This document shows positions 51,404-60,789 of a stretch of DNA of 64,000 nt, piece after piece. A program made the translations under genes and the position numbers. Within the stretch, counting starts at the first letter, position 1. Every line of letters starts with the position of its first letter. The stretch is from Flavobacterium branchiicola (GTDB lineage: Bacteria; Bacteroidota; Bacteroidia; Flavobacteriales; Flavobacteriaceae): the NCBI RefSeq assembly GCF_018383905.1, contig NZ_JAGYWA010000006.1, forward strand, positions 124,001-188,000, written 5' to 3'. The notes beneath the pieces were generated by a model. It did not search any database. It worked only from the letters and a program-made list of their open reading frames with translations, and was not told where the DNA came from.

Positions 51404-52582
51404 ATGCACATCTGTTTTCTAACAAATGAATTTCCAAAAAAGGGATTTCCACATGGTGGAGTGGGAAGTTTTGTTAAGACATTAGCAACTGCACTAGTAA
51501 AACATAATATAAAAGTATCTGTTGTTGGAATCAATTATACTAGCAATGATGAAACAGAAGTTTTTGAAGGTATAAAGGTATTCAGATTAAAAAAACACAC
51601 TGTTAAAGGACTTACGTGGTATTTTAATTCTAAAGAAATTAATGATAAAATCAGGGAAATTCACAAAAAAGATCCAATAGACATTATTGAGTCTCCTGAG
51701 CTTGGTTTTGCTTTTATCTCTAAAATAAAAGGGATTAAATATATTATTAGGCTTCATGGAGGACATCATTTTTTTGCTGAAAGCGAAAAAAGAAAAATCA
51801 ATAGGTGGAAGGGATTTCAGGAAAAAAGATCCTTTAAAAAAAGCGATGCTTTTATTGCTGTTTCTAAGTTTGTAAAAGATCATACCGAAAAATACTTAAG
51901 TTATAATAATAAACCAGTTGTCTATATTAGTAATCCAATTAATACACACTTATTTAATCCAATAGATACAATTCTATCTGAAAATAAAATTGTTTTTGCA
52001 GGAACCGTTTGTGAAAAAAAGGGCATACGTCAATTGGTACAATCTTTTCCACTTGTAAAAAAAGAATTCCCCAAGGTAACTCTTGAAATTTATGGCAGAG
52101 ACTGGTCTTTTTCAGATGGAAGTTCATATATCCAAATGTTAAAAGTTAAAGAACTACCCAAATTAGGAGAATTGGCAAATGACATCCATTTTCATGGAGC
52201 GATTTCATATAATGATATTCCACGAGCTTATTCAGAAGCTTCTGTATGTGTTTTTCCTTCACACATGGAAACGCAAGGGTTGGTAGCTCCGGAGGCTATG
52301 TCAATGAAAAAAGCAGTTGTTTTTACAAAATTAGGTCCCGGACCAGAAACAATAAAGGAATATGAAACTGGATTATTATGTGATCCGTATAATCCTGAAG
52401 ATATTGCAGAGAAAATTATATGGGTATTTTCTAATAAAGAAGAGGCAAAAAAAGTAGGAGAGAGAGCAAGAGAATTTGTAATTCAGAAATATGGATTAGA
52501 AAATATCGTATGTCAAAACGCTCGTTTTTATGATCTGTTAATTTGCAAAAAAAACAAAAATAACTTCTTTGTTTCAAGTTGA
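51404..52582 (+). CDS. GT4 family glycosyltransferase
   Basis: A 392-aa GT-B retaining enzyme: ICFLTNEFPKKGFPHGGVGSFVKTLATAL, PIDIIESPELGFAF, IRLHGGHHFF, FIAVSKFVKDHTEKY and ISNPINTHLF. The donor domain includes IVFAGTVCEKKGIRQLVQSF and EASVCVFPSHMETQGLVAPEAMSMKKAVVF (E-x7-E: ETQGLVAPE). First of three consecutive GT4 genes. Donor unknown. Confidence 0.9.
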   Translation: MHICFLTNEFPKKGFPHGGVGSFVKTLATALVKHNIKVSVVGINYTSNDETEVFEGIKVFRLKKHTVKGLTWYFNSKEINDKIREIHKKDPIDIIESPELGFAFISKIKGIKYIIRLHGGHHFFAESEKRKINRWKGFQEKRSFKKSDAFIAVSKFVKDHTEKYLSYNNKPVVYISNPINTHLFNPIDTILSENKIVFAGTVCEKKGIRQLVQSFPLVKKEFPKVTLEIYGRDWSFSDGSSYIQMLKVKELPKLGELANDIHFHGAISYNDIPRAYSEASVCVFPSHMETQGLVAPEAMSMKKAVVFTKLGPGPETIKEYETGLLCDPYNPEDIAEKIIWVFSNKEEAKKVGERAREFVIQKYGLENIVCQNARFYDLLICKKNKNNFFVSS

Positions 52583-52645
52583 AATTTAAATAAATAACTA
52601 CTGATATTTAAAAGGAAATCAGATGTTTAATTAATTATATTTAAA

Positions 52646-53761
52646 ATGAAATTCGCGATAATTACGCATGTAAATCATACTCAAAATAATGATGGTGTCT
52701 CAGGTTATGCACCTTATGTTCGTGAAATGAACATTTGGTTAAAAGATGCGGATGAAGTGATAATTGTTGCACCTTTAGCTACAGGCATTCCAACATTAAT
52801 TGACATGCCATATAAGGGTAAAATAAATTTTTGGCAGGTATCGGCTTTTGATTTTATGAGTTTTAAAAATATATGGCTGTCAATTTTTAAGTTGCCTAAA
52901 ATTTTCTGGGTTGTTTTTTTGGCGATGAAGAGAGCAGATCACGTACATTTAAGATGTCCTGGAAATATGGGGTTAATTGGATGCATTGTTCAAATCTTTT
53001 TTCCTCACAAGAAAAAAACTGCAAAATATGCCGGAAATTGGGATCCCCAGAGCAAGCAGCCATGGACATATAAACTTCAAAGAAAAATACTGAATAATAC
53101 TTTCTTGACAAGAAATATGCAGGTTTTGGTATATGGAGATTGGATAAAACGATCAAAAAATATAAAACCATTTTTTACAGCGACTTATTCACAGGATGAA
53201 AAGGAAACAATTGAAAAAAGTAGTATCAATTTAGGAGCGGAGTTTATTTTTGTTGGAAGTTTAGTAAAAGGTAAAAACCCAATGTATGCTATAAAATTGG
53301 TGGAAAAGTTAGTGCAAAATGGAAGAAAAGTAGTTTTGAATTTATATGGAAATGGGGAGGAAAAACCTATTTTAGAAAATTATATAAAAGAGAATCAACT
53401 CGAAAAACTTGTCTTTTTGCACGGAAATCAAAATAAAGAAACCGTAAAAAAAGCATATCAAAAAAGTCATTTTGTTATCTTGCCTTCAAGAAGTGAAGGT
53501 TGGCCAAAAGCAGTAGCTGAAGGTATGTTTTGGGGGTGTGTTCCTCTATCTACAAATGTTTCCTGTATTCCTTACATGCTTGATTATGGAAAAAGGGGTA
53601 TTTTGTTAAAAATGAATTTAGAACAGGATTTAGCACAAATTGTAAATCTACTTTTGAATGAAAATTGTTTTATGGAAAAGAGTAAAACAGCAATCGAATG
53701 GTCCCAAAAATTTACCATCGATGTTTTTGAGGAAGAAATTAAAAAGCTGCTAGTAAAATGA
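52646..53761 (+). CDS. GT4 family glycosyltransferase
   Basis: A 371-aa GT-B enzyme: FAIITHVNHTQNNDGVSGYAPYVREM, KRADHVHLRCPGNMGLIG, FIFVGSLVKGKNPMYAIKLVEKL and the E-x7-E motif in LPSRSEGWPKAVAEGMFWGCVPLSTNVSC. The C-terminal domain is standard GT4. It overlaps the next gene by 4 bp (ATGA). Donor unknown. Confidence 0.88.
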   Translation: MKFAIITHVNHTQNNDGVSGYAPYVREMNIWLKDADEVIIVAPLATGIPTLIDMPYKGKINFWQVSAFDFMSFKNIWLSIFKLPKIFWVVFLAMKRADHVHLRCPGNMGLIGCIVQIFFPHKKKTAKYAGNWDPQSKQPWTYKLQRKILNNTFLTRNMQVLVYGDWIKRSKNIKPFFTATYSQDEKETIEKSSINLGAEFIFVGSLVKGKNPMYAIKLVEKLVQNGRKVVLNLYGNGEEKPILENYIKENQLEKLVFLHGNQNKETVKKAYQKSHFVILPSRSEGWPKAVAEGMFWGCVPLSTNVSCIPYMLDYGKRGILLKMNLEQDLAQIVNLLLNENCFMEKSKTAIEWSQKFTIDVFEEEIKKLLVK

Positions 53762-54828
53762 GAATTGTTCAGATAATAGATTCTTTAGAAGCTGGCGGAG
53801 CCGAGCGTATGGCAGTAAGCTATGCAAATTCGCTAGCAAAAAATATAGCTTTTTCGGGTTTGGTGGTTACTAGAAAAGAAGGAAAATTACTTTCACAAGT
53901 AGAGAAGAATGTTTCGTATTTATTTTTAAGGAAAAATAAAAAAATTGATTTTCTGGCTATTTTAAAATTAAGGGGTTATATTGTAAAAAATGAGGTAAAT
54001 ATAGTTCATGCACATAGTTCTTCTTTTTTTACAGCTGTTTTAGTAAAGCTAACATTGCCTAAACTTAAAATTGTCTGGCATGATCATTATGGATCCCGAC
54101 CTAAGCAATCAAAAAAACAAAATCGTGTTTTAGTACTTTCTTCATTTTTTTTTTCTTCCATTTTTGTAGTCAATTTACAACTAAAGAAATGGAGTCAGAA
54201 AAACATGTTTTGTAAAAAAGTCTTTTTTATTCCAAATTTTGTCTCAGTAAAAAAGCACTATGAGAAAATTACTTATTTAAAAGGAAAGGAAGGAAGGCGT
54301 ATTGTGTTTTTGGCAAATTTAAAAAAGCCAAAAAATCATATCGCGGTTCTTAGGTCTTTTAGTAATTTAAAATTGCAGGAAACAGATTGGAGCCTGCATT
54401 TAATTGGAAGAGATTATGATGATTCTTATTCTCAACTTTTAAAAGATTTTATAGAAAAAAAATCATTAGAAAAACATATACATTTGTACAGTGATAGAAA
54501 TGATATTAAACATATCCTGTCTCAATGTTCAATAGGAGTTTTAGCTTCAACCGATGAAGGTTTTCCTGTAACCTTATTGGAATATGGTTTAGATGGTCTT
54601 GCAGTTGTATCAACAAACGTGGGATACTGTTCAGAGATCATCCAGGATAATAGTAACGGATTGTTATTTAATCCATTAAATCAATCAGAAATAGAGAATC
54701 AATTGATCAGATTAGTAGAAAATAAATCATTAAGAATCCAATTAGGATCTTGTTTTAAAGATACTGTTATTGAAAATTATTCAGAAGAGAAGGTGATAGA
54801 AAAACTGATTATGGCTTATAAAAAATAA
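53758..54828 (+). CDS. GT4 family glycosyltransferase
   Basis: A 356-aa GT-B enzyme: RIVQIIDSLEAGGAERMAVSYANSL at the N terminus is the classic GT4 acceptor motif. Then come NIVHAHSSSFFTAVLVKLTL, FFIPNFVSVKKHY, IVFLANLKKPKNHIAVLRSF and the GT4 motif ASTDEGFPVTLLEYGLDGLAVV, with NSNGLLFNPLNQSEIE. Translationally coupled to the preceding gene and 4 bp from the polymerase/ligase gene. Confidence 0.9.
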   Translation: MRIVQIIDSLEAGGAERMAVSYANSLAKNIAFSGLVVTRKEGKLLSQVEKNVSYLFLRKNKKIDFLAILKLRGYIVKNEVNIVHAHSSSFFTAVLVKLTLPKLKIVWHDHYGSRPKQSKKQNRVLVLSSFFFSSIFVVNLQLKKWSQKNMFCKKVFFIPNFVSVKKHYEKITYLKGKEGRRIVFLANLKKPKNHIAVLRSFSNLKLQETDWSLHLIGRDYDDSYSQLLKDFIEKKSLEKHIHLYSDRNDIKHILSQCSIGVLASTDEGFPVTLLEYGLDGLAVVSTNVGYCSEIIQDNSNGLLFNPLNQSEIENQLIRLVENKSLRIQLGSCFKDTVIENYSEEKVIEKLIMAYKK

Positions 54829-54832
54829 ATTA

Positions 54833-56182
54833 ATGAAAAAAAAATCATTATCCTATAGTTTTCTTGTCCTGATACATGTAGTCATTGCTATAGTAATTTT
54901 TAGTGTACCGTTTTTGTCTAAAATTTATGCATTAATTATTCCTGTTTTTGGTCTTTTGATTACTGTGCGAAATAAAAATAGAAACAATGAAGTAATTCTT
55001 GTCTCAGCTTATTTGGTTGGAGTTGAGGTTTTTTTGCGAATGACAGGAGGTAATTTTAATAATGAATACATAAAATTTCTTGTTATTTTTTTTATGTTAA
55101 TAGGTATGGTGTATAGCAATTTTTCAAAAAGGGCGCTTATTTTTGGTTTCTTTTTATTGCTATTAATTCCAGGAATTTTAGTTACCAGTGCTGTTGAAAA
55201 TTTTAATTTAGATATTAAAAAAGCTATAATTTTTAATTTATCGGGTCCTATTTGTTTGGCAGTTGCATCAATGTATATGTTAAAGAAGAGATTAACATTT
55301 TTGAATTTGCAAAATGTCTTAATAACAATGGGATTGCCTATAGTTACAACTGTTACTTACTTATTTTTGTTTAATCCTAGTGTGAAAGATGTTGTAAGAG
55401 GAACAACTTCGAACTTTGCAACTTCTGGAGGTTTTGGCCCTAATCAGGTTTCAACTATTTTAGGATTGGGAATGTTTATTTTCTTTACACAATTGATTTT
55501 GTTTTCAAAATCAAAAAAGGAAATTGTCTTAAATGGGGTATTATTAATTTTTATTTCTTACAGAGCTGTAGTAACTTTTTCTCGAGGAGGTGTTATAACA
55601 GGCGTGGCAATGATATTATTATTATTGTTTCTGTTATATTGTTTTTCAAATAGCAAAGGAAAGAGTAAAATTAGTTTTGTTGCCGTTTTAAGCGGTTTGA
55701 TTGCAATAGGAGTCTGGGGTTACAGTTCTTTACAAACAAGAGGCCTGATTGAAAAACGTTATGCAAATCAGGACGCAAAAGGAAGAGTGAAAAAAGATCG
55801 TTTAGGAGGAAGAGAAGCAATCATTGGTTCAGACTTAGATGCATTTTTAAGTAATCCTGTATTAGGTATTGGTCCTGGATTGGGGAAAGAAATGAGGAAA
55901 GAGACACTTGGTTCTGCTACTGCTGCGCATAGTGAAATTTCACGTATGCTTAGCGAGCATGGTTTATTTGGAATCTTTGGTTTACTTATACTATTAATAA
56001 CTCCTTTTACGCTGTATATAAATAACCCTCAACATTTGTACTTTTTATCTTTTTATTTTTTTTGGCTCCTAACTATAAATCATGCTGCTATGCGTATCGC
56101 TGCACCGGCATTTGTATATGCACTAGCACTTCTTTCTGTACAGGTTAAAATTCCCGAAAAAGCAGAAAATTCACTCGAGTAA
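54833..56182 (+). CDS. O-antigen polymerase/ligase-like membrane protein (Wzy/WaaL)
   Basis: A 449-aa protein with about 11-12 hydrophobic helices. The periplasmic loop after the ninth helix carries GGREAIIGSDLDAFLSNPVLGIGPGLG, then TAAHSEISRMLSEHGLFGIFG, the H-x(n)-hydrophobic signature of the Wzy_C/O-antigen ligase domain. RAVVTFSRGGVITG precedes it. Such proteins polymerise repeat units or join polysaccharide to lipid A. It sits in front of the WcaJ-like initiating enzyme, with three GT4 genes upstream. Confidence 0.85.
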   Translation: MKKKSLSYSFLVLIHVVIAIVIFSVPFLSKIYALIIPVFGLLITVRNKNRNNEVILVSAYLVGVEVFLRMTGGNFNNEYIKFLVIFFMLIGMVYSNFSKRALIFGFFLLLLIPGILVTSAVENFNLDIKKAIIFNLSGPICLAVASMYMLKKRLTFLNLQNVLITMGLPIVTTVTYLFLFNPSVKDVVRGTTSNFATSGGFGPNQVSTILGLGMFIFFTQLILFSKSKKEIVLNGVLLIFISYRAVVTFSRGGVITGVAMILLLLFLLYCFSNSKGKSKISFVAVLSGLIAIGVWGYSSLQTRGLIEKRYANQDAKGRVKKDRLGGREAIIGSDLDAFLSNPVLGIGPGLGKEMRKETLGSATAAHSEISRMLSEHGLFGIFGLLILLITPFTLYINNPQHLYFLSFYFFWLLTINHAAMRIAAPAFVYALALLSVQVKIPEKAENSLE

Positions 56183-56195
56183 TATCTTTTTTTTT

Positions 56196-57635
56196 ATGAT
56201 ACATTTGTCCCCAATCAAAGAGCTTAAAAAAACAGACTACATGGTTTCCAATAAGAAAATGCACTTCGAAATTTCGGAAAGAAAAATACTGCTCCGAATA
56301 TTTGATGCGGCTTTTATTTTGTCAGGTCTGTATATGTTAAGCACCCTGTTTAATTATCAGTATTTTGTTCTAGATTCCGCCCATTTTTTTAGACCACTTT
56401 TGTTAATTGCCTACATTCTCATTTTTGGTGTAATTTTCGAAATGTATAACCTTCAGGTTTCAAGTAATCAGTTTCAAATTCTGCGAAGTGTGATTTTTAC
56501 AGTCACAACGTCGGTATTGGTTTATTTGTTTACACCAATATTATCTCCCGAACTGCCTAAACAGCGTTTAGTTATTTTAATTTTTTATTTTACTATTTTA
56601 GGAGCACTGCTACTTTGGCGATTTTTTTATGCTGTTTTCCTGGCTTCACATCGTTTCTCTCAAAGTGTGGTTTTAATTTGTGATCAGGATCAGGTAGAAG
56701 AGTTAGTCTTAGGGCTTGAAAATGTCGATCCGCATTATAAAATTGTTGGCTTTGTAAATTCAGATTCAGTTTCTGTAGAAGATCCTAAGTTTCATTATGT
56801 AAAAGAGATCAAAAAAGATGATTTGGAAGCATTCGTAAGTACGAATTACGTTTCAGAAATTATAATTGCTTCTCGAAAAACAGACGGAATCACTGCGGAT
56901 TTGTATCAGCAGTTATTACATTTATTGGAGTCCGGAAACATAATTAGAGAATATACTCAGGTCTATGAAAATAAAACACAACGTATTCCTGTACATCGCA
57001 TAGAACGTGATTTTTATCGCTTTTTTCCATTCAGTCGCAGTAATAGTAATAAGCTGTATTTGATTTTAATACGTTTCTTTGAACTGGTTTTTTGTTCTGT
57101 GGGTTTAGTTATTTGTGCGCTTTTCATCCCCCTAATTTTGATTGGTAATCTTATTGGGAACAAAGGAACTTTGTTCTATACTCAGGAACGCGTGGGTAAG
57201 CACGGAGCAGTTTTTAAGATTTATAAGTTTAGAACTATGGTTGAAAACTCTGAAGCAAACGGAATTGTTTTTGCAACTTCAAATGATAAACGGGTGACGC
57301 CTTTTGGTAAATTTATGCGTAAATCAAGATTAGATGAATTTCCGCAGTTTATCAACATTATAAAGGGCGATATGGCAATTATTGGTCCGAGACCTGAGCG
57401 ACCATTTTTTGTTGAAGAGATTGCCCAAGTTATGCCTTTCTATGAAACCCGCCATGTTATTAAACCAGGTTTGACAGGTTGGGCTCAGGTTAATTATTCT
57501 TATGGAGAATCTATAGCAGAAAGTTTAGTGAAACTTCAATATGATTTGTATTATATTAAACACCGAAGTGTTTTTCTTGACTTGAACATTGTTTTCAAAA
57601 CCTTTACAACCGTTTTGTTTTATCGCGGCCAATAA
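56196..57635 (+). CDS. wcaJ: WcaJ-like polyprenyl-phosphate hexose-1-phosphate transferase
   Basis: A 479-aa protein with four N-terminal helices (residues about 38-145), a central CoA-binding-like domain, one further helix (VGLVICALFIPLILIGNLIG) and the C-terminal bacterial sugar transferase domain. That domain has TLFYTQERVGKHGAVFKIYKFRTM, SRLDEFPQFINIIKGDMAIIGPRPERP and RHVIKPGLTGWAQVNYSYGE. It primes lipid-linked synthesis with a hexose-1-P or HexNAc-1-P. It is the last gene of the locus and its stop codon abuts the stop of the opposite DUF4105 gene without any spacer. Confidence 0.94.
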   Translation: MIHLSPIKELKKTDYMVSNKKMHFEISERKILLRIFDAAFILSGLYMLSTLFNYQYFVLDSAHFFRPLLLIAYILIFGVIFEMYNLQVSSNQFQILRSVIFTVTTSVLVYLFTPILSPELPKQRLVILIFYFTILGALLLWRFFYAVFLASHRFSQSVVLICDQDQVEELVLGLENVDPHYKIVGFVNSDSVSVEDPKFHYVKEIKKDDLEAFVSTNYVSEIIIASRKTDGITADLYQQLLHLLESGNIIREYTQVYENKTQRIPVHRIERDFYRFFPFSRSNSNKLYLILIRFFELVFCSVGLVICALFIPLILIGNLIGNKGTLFYTQERVGKHGAVFKIYKFRTMVENSEANGIVFATSNDKRVTPFGKFMRKSRLDEFPQFINIIKGDMAIIGPRPERPFFVEEIAQVMPFYETRHVIKPGLTGWAQVNYSYGESIAESLVKLQYDLYYIKHRSVFLDLNIVFKTFTTVLFYRGQ

Positions 57636-58772
57636 TTAGATAATAATCGGAATACGTTTTTTGTTTCTCAGTGCTACTCTTACTAAAACAAATCCGCTTG
57701 TAATTATCATCGGTAATACAATAAAGAAGTGTGCTTTGTTGATTAAAACAAAAATATAAACTACGAGGAATAGTAAATGTAAAACGGCAAATCGATACGT
57801 CCATCTTTTGTTTTTCAGAATCGAAAGAATTAGCAAAATCAATAAAAGCGGACTAAAAAGCAGAACGTTATAATTCATTGCCAATTCGTGATGAAAAGAA
57901 TAAAATCCAACCGAAACAAAAAAGATTCCCATTAAGGATAAGATGAAAAGATATATTTTATCTACAATTTTGTTGTGAGCTAAAATCACGAATCCTAATA
58001 TAACAATATAAGTATAAATATTATTCCACCATGAAGTTGGTGTTTCTTTTTCGAAACTTAAAAGAGTTTGACTTTTCTCTGCCAATGGATGATTTTGAAA
58101 AGTAGTTTTTTCTAAACTATTTTTTAATTCAAAAGGCAAAAATATCTTAGTGCCCAATTGATCGACTTTCGTTCCGAATATTATACTAGTTCCTAATTGA
58201 TCGTAAAAATGACCATTAAAATAAGGAAACAGAATAGAACGATACGTTTTATCTTTTTCTTCTATTTTAGTAATTACACCTCCATTTAAAGTTTTATTGA
58301 TAATATCCACGACCATTGAAGTACAGTTTTTATCAATAAATTTATAAGTATAATATCGATCCTCAGAAAGTAAAGTGGCATTCAAATTATCAAAAAGCTT
58401 TTGTTTTGAATCTTGAGGAATTATAAGTTCTTGTTCAAAAACGCTTCTTTTCTCGTAATTATATTCATTCATGAAATCTGCAAACGGATGAACCACTACA
58501 AAATACTGTAAATCACCTTTTGCGAACTTGGCAACAAAATTGGGTGTTCTAAAATCGAAAGCTCCATAATTATAAACCAAATCAATGTTGTTTGCAGTAT
58601 CTGCGACACGTATGGCAGTGTGGCCAAAATAAGAATAAGTCTCATTACCAAGACCACAAGTGATAACACTTATTTTAGTATCTTTAGAAAGTGGTAAATT
58701 TTGGCTAAAACCAATAAAACTTAGTAATAATAGTAAATAAAAAAGTGTGTTTTTGAAAATGACAGTTTTCAT
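57636..58772 (-). CDS. DUF4105 (Lnb N-terminal periplasmic domain) protein
   Basis: A 378-aa envelope protein. The signal peptide TLFYLLLLLSFIGFSQ leads into an N-terminal periplasmic domain (about 25-190) with ISVITCGLGNETYSYFGHTAIRV, YNYGAFDFRTPNFVAKFAKGDLQY and YKFIDKNCTSMVVDII. These are the Asp/His/Cys positions of the DUF4105 family. The C-terminal half has about five membrane helices. Function is not known; the family is distantly related to the Lnb lacto-N-biosidase N-terminal region. It follows the PorV/PorQ-like gene by 37 bp and probably shares its transcript. Confidence 0.85.
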   Translation of the reverse strand: MKTVIFKNTLFYLLLLLSFIGFSQNLPLSKDTKISVITCGLGNETYSYFGHTAIRVADTANNIDLVYNYGAFDFRTPNFVAKFAKGDLQYFVVVHPFADFMNEYNYEKRSVFEQELIIPQDSKQKLFDNLNATLLSEDRYYTYKFIDKNCTSMVVDIINKTLNGGVITKIEEKDKTYRSILFPYFNGHFYDQLGTSIIFGTKVDQLGTKIFLPFELKNSLEKTTFQNHPLAEKSQTLLSFEKETPTSWWNNIYTYIVILGFVILAHNKIVDKIYLFILSLMGIFFVSVGFYSFHHELAMNYNVLLFSPLLLILLILSILKNKRWTYRFAVLHLLFLVVYIFVLINKAHFFIVLPMIITSGFVLVRVALRNKKRIPIII

Positions 58773-58809
58773 AATTTAAAATTTTAAGAAGTTTAATTGG
58801 GTTGTAATA

Positions 58810-59877
58810 TTATCTAAAGATACCTAAATCTACTTTTAAAGAAAAAATATTAGAATATAAAGCTGCACTTTGATTTCCTAAATCAGTTAAAGCATAATCA
58901 ACCTGAATACCTTTGTATTTAAATCCTAATCCAATATTAGGCTGAAAATTTACTTTTTCGGTATTGTCAAGCTGAGTTACATTCTGGAAATTTCCTGCTC
59001 CAGCTCTTAAGAATACAAGATCAGTATAGCCAAATTCAAAACCTATAGCAGGATCAATACTAACTGCTTTTGTAGAAATAATATCGTTTGTCTGCTCAAA
59101 ACGCATATTTAAATTTGTAGCAACTAACAGACTATAATCATAATGGAAATCGAATTTTTTTGAAACTCCCAATTGTGCTTTTGGTAAAGTAATCTCGGTA
59201 CTTTCGGGTAATGTATTGTTTTCGCCAGGAATAGCATTTGCAATCTTAGCATATTCCTTTTCATCAATATTCCACACATTATAAGTTGTAGTAATATCAC
59301 GAAGCATCAAGCCAAATTTCCAGTCATTTCGCTCAAACTGAAGACCAAAATCAAAACCGAAACCCCACGAATTGGCAAACTTTCCAATAATTCTTCGGAT
59401 TACTTTGGCGTTTATCCCATATTGAAAGCCTTCTACAGGTAGCTTTCTGGCGTATGAAAAGGTAAAACCATAATCTGCGGTCGAGAATAAGCTTATTCGG
59501 TTATAATCGATATTTCCCTGGCTGTCGATTAATTGAGTGGTATCCATAATGTCATCCACACCAAAACGAATCATCGAAATTCCCCATGCACTACGATCAT
59601 CAATCGGACTTGCGTATCCTATATAATCGTATTGCGCAATATTGGCGAAATAATTCGCGTGCATTAATGAAATTTGATGATCTTCAAGATTAGTTAAACC
59701 TGCAGGATTCCAATATACAGAATTGACATCGTTTGTAGAAGCAACAACGGCACTGGACATTCCTAATGCTGCCGCGTCAACACCAATATTCATAAACTCA
59801 TTCGAATATTTTCGAACGGTTTGTGCATACTGTGCAGTAAAACTCCAAAATAATAATAACGTAAAAAGTTTCTTCAA
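58810..59877 (-). CDS. PorV/PorQ-family outer-membrane beta-barrel protein
   Basis: A beta-barrel of the PorV/PorQ family. MNIGVDAAALGMSSAVVASTNDVNSVYWNPAGL is the family signature, followed by MRFGVDDIMDTTQL-like strands and a C-terminal FSLKVDLGIF strand. PorV and PorQ work with the type IX secretion system, though this paralogue's role is unclear. The frame is open to TTG 59922, but that codon overlaps a good -7 element (59920-59927), so the TTG at 59877-59875 is more likely. It gives a signal peptide KKLFTLLLFWSFTAQYAQ right at the start. There is no ATG in that stretch. Confidence 0.85.
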   Translation of the reverse strand: MKKLFTLLLFWSFTAQYAQTVRKYSNEFMNIGVDAAALGMSSAVVASTNDVNSVYWNPAGLTNLEDHQISLMHANYFANIAQYDYIGYASPIDDRSAWGISMIRFGVDDIMDTTQLIDSQGNIDYNRISLFSTADYGFTFSYARKLPVEGFQYGINAKVIRRIIGKFANSWGFGFDFGLQFERNDWKFGLMLRDITTTYNVWNIDEKEYAKIANAIPGENNTLPESTEITLPKAQLGVSKKFDFHYDYSLLVATNLNMRFEQTNDIISTKAVSIDPAIGFEFGYTDLVFLRAGAGNFQNVTQLDNTEKVNFQPNIGLGFKYKGIQVDYALTDLGNQSAALYSNIFSLKVDLGIFR

Positions 59878-59919
59878 CGGACTTTTTTTTGCTGATTGAG
59901 GCAGGTTTTTAATTTTTAC

Positions 59920-59927
59920 CAAAAATA
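59920..59927 (-). promoter_or_regulatory. Predicted -7 element of the PorV-like/DUF4105 transcript
   Basis: On the minus strand TATTTTTG matches TAnnTTTG. Transcription would begin near 59913, which is downstream of the 59922 TTG and so supports the 59877 start. No matching -33 TTG lies at 19-21 bp, so confidence is limited. Confidence 0.4.
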
Positions 59928-60032
59928 TAATATTTTACTCAGCTAATTTGTCCCTTTTTAGAAATATTACAAAAGTCAGGAATTCAAATAAAAAACTCTT
60001 ATAAAAACACAATTTACATGCAGTTATTATGC

Positions 60033-60040
60033 TAAATTTG
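60033..60040 (+). promoter_or_regulatory. Predicted -7 element of pssA
   Basis: TAAATTTG fully matches TAnnTTTG, with an expected start of transcription at about 60047 and a 22-nt A-rich leader before the ATG of pssA. A -33-like TTTA lies 16 bp upstream, closer than ideal. The divergent position opposite the PorV-like promoter supports it. Confidence 0.45.
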
Positions 60041-60068
60041 TTCCTTACCATTATCAAAAATTATAAAG

Positions 60069-60779
60069 ATGAATATCAAAAAACACATTCCTAATTTAAT
60101 TACCTTAATTAATCTTTTTTGTGGCTGTGTAGCCGTTGTTTTTATTTCTGAAGCCAATTACGAAATGGCTTTTTACATGGTTTGCTTAGGAATCTTTTTT
60201 GATTTTTTTGATGGTTTTTTTGCCAGATTATTCAAAGTTTCAAGCCCGTTGGGTTTGCAATTAGACTCTTTGGCCGATATGGTTACTAGCGGAGTTGCTC
60301 CGGGTTATGTAATGTATACCATGTTTGCGAATAGCGGGCATCAACTTGGAACCAATCCTGTTATTCCATTTATAGGATTTATTGTGACTTTGGGTTCTTG
60401 TTATCGTTTAGCTAATTTTAATATTGATACGCGACAAACAGATTCGTTTATTGGTCTGCCAACACCGGCAAGTTCATTGTTTATGTTGAGTTTGCCTTTG
60501 GTTTTGAAATTTTCAGACTCTTTAATGTTACTTGAAATTTTAACGAACCAATGGGTTTTATTAGTGATTACATTAGGTAGCGCTTATATTATGAATGCTG
60601 AAATTCCGTTATTTTCTTTAAAATTTAAAAAGTTTACTTTTAAAGATAATCTATTGCAGATTGTGTTTTTGGCAATTTCTTTTCTTTGCCTTTTATTGCT
60701 TCAGTTTGGTGCAATTCCTGTGATAATTATTATTTACATATTATTATCGATCATAAATAATATGTTTCTGAAAAAGTAG
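60069..60779 (+). CDS. pssA: CDP-diacylglycerol-serine O-phosphatidyltransferase
   Basis: A 236-aa membrane enzyme that makes phosphatidylserine, the precursor of phosphatidylethanolamine. The CDP-alcohol phosphatidyltransferase motif D-G-x2-A-R-x8-G-x3-D-x3-D is visible as FDGFFARLFKVSSPLGLQLDSLADM (D54 region), within about eight membrane helices. GVAPGYVMYTMF and YRLANFNIDTRQTDSFIGLPTPAS are typical of PssA. It is divergent from the PorV-like gene; GH25 follows 10 bp later. Confidence 0.93.
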   Translation: MNIKKHIPNLITLINLFCGCVAVVFISEANYEMAFYMVCLGIFFDFFDGFFARLFKVSSPLGLQLDSLADMVTSGVAPGYVMYTMFANSGHQLGTNPVIPFIGFIVTLGSCYRLANFNIDTRQTDSFIGLPTPASSLFMLSLPLVLKFSDSLMLLEILTNQWVLLVITLGSAYIMNAEIPLFSLKFKKFTFKDNLLQIVFLAISFLCLLLLQFGAIPVIIIIYILLSIINNMFLKK

Positions 60780-60789
60780 TTGTATTCGA

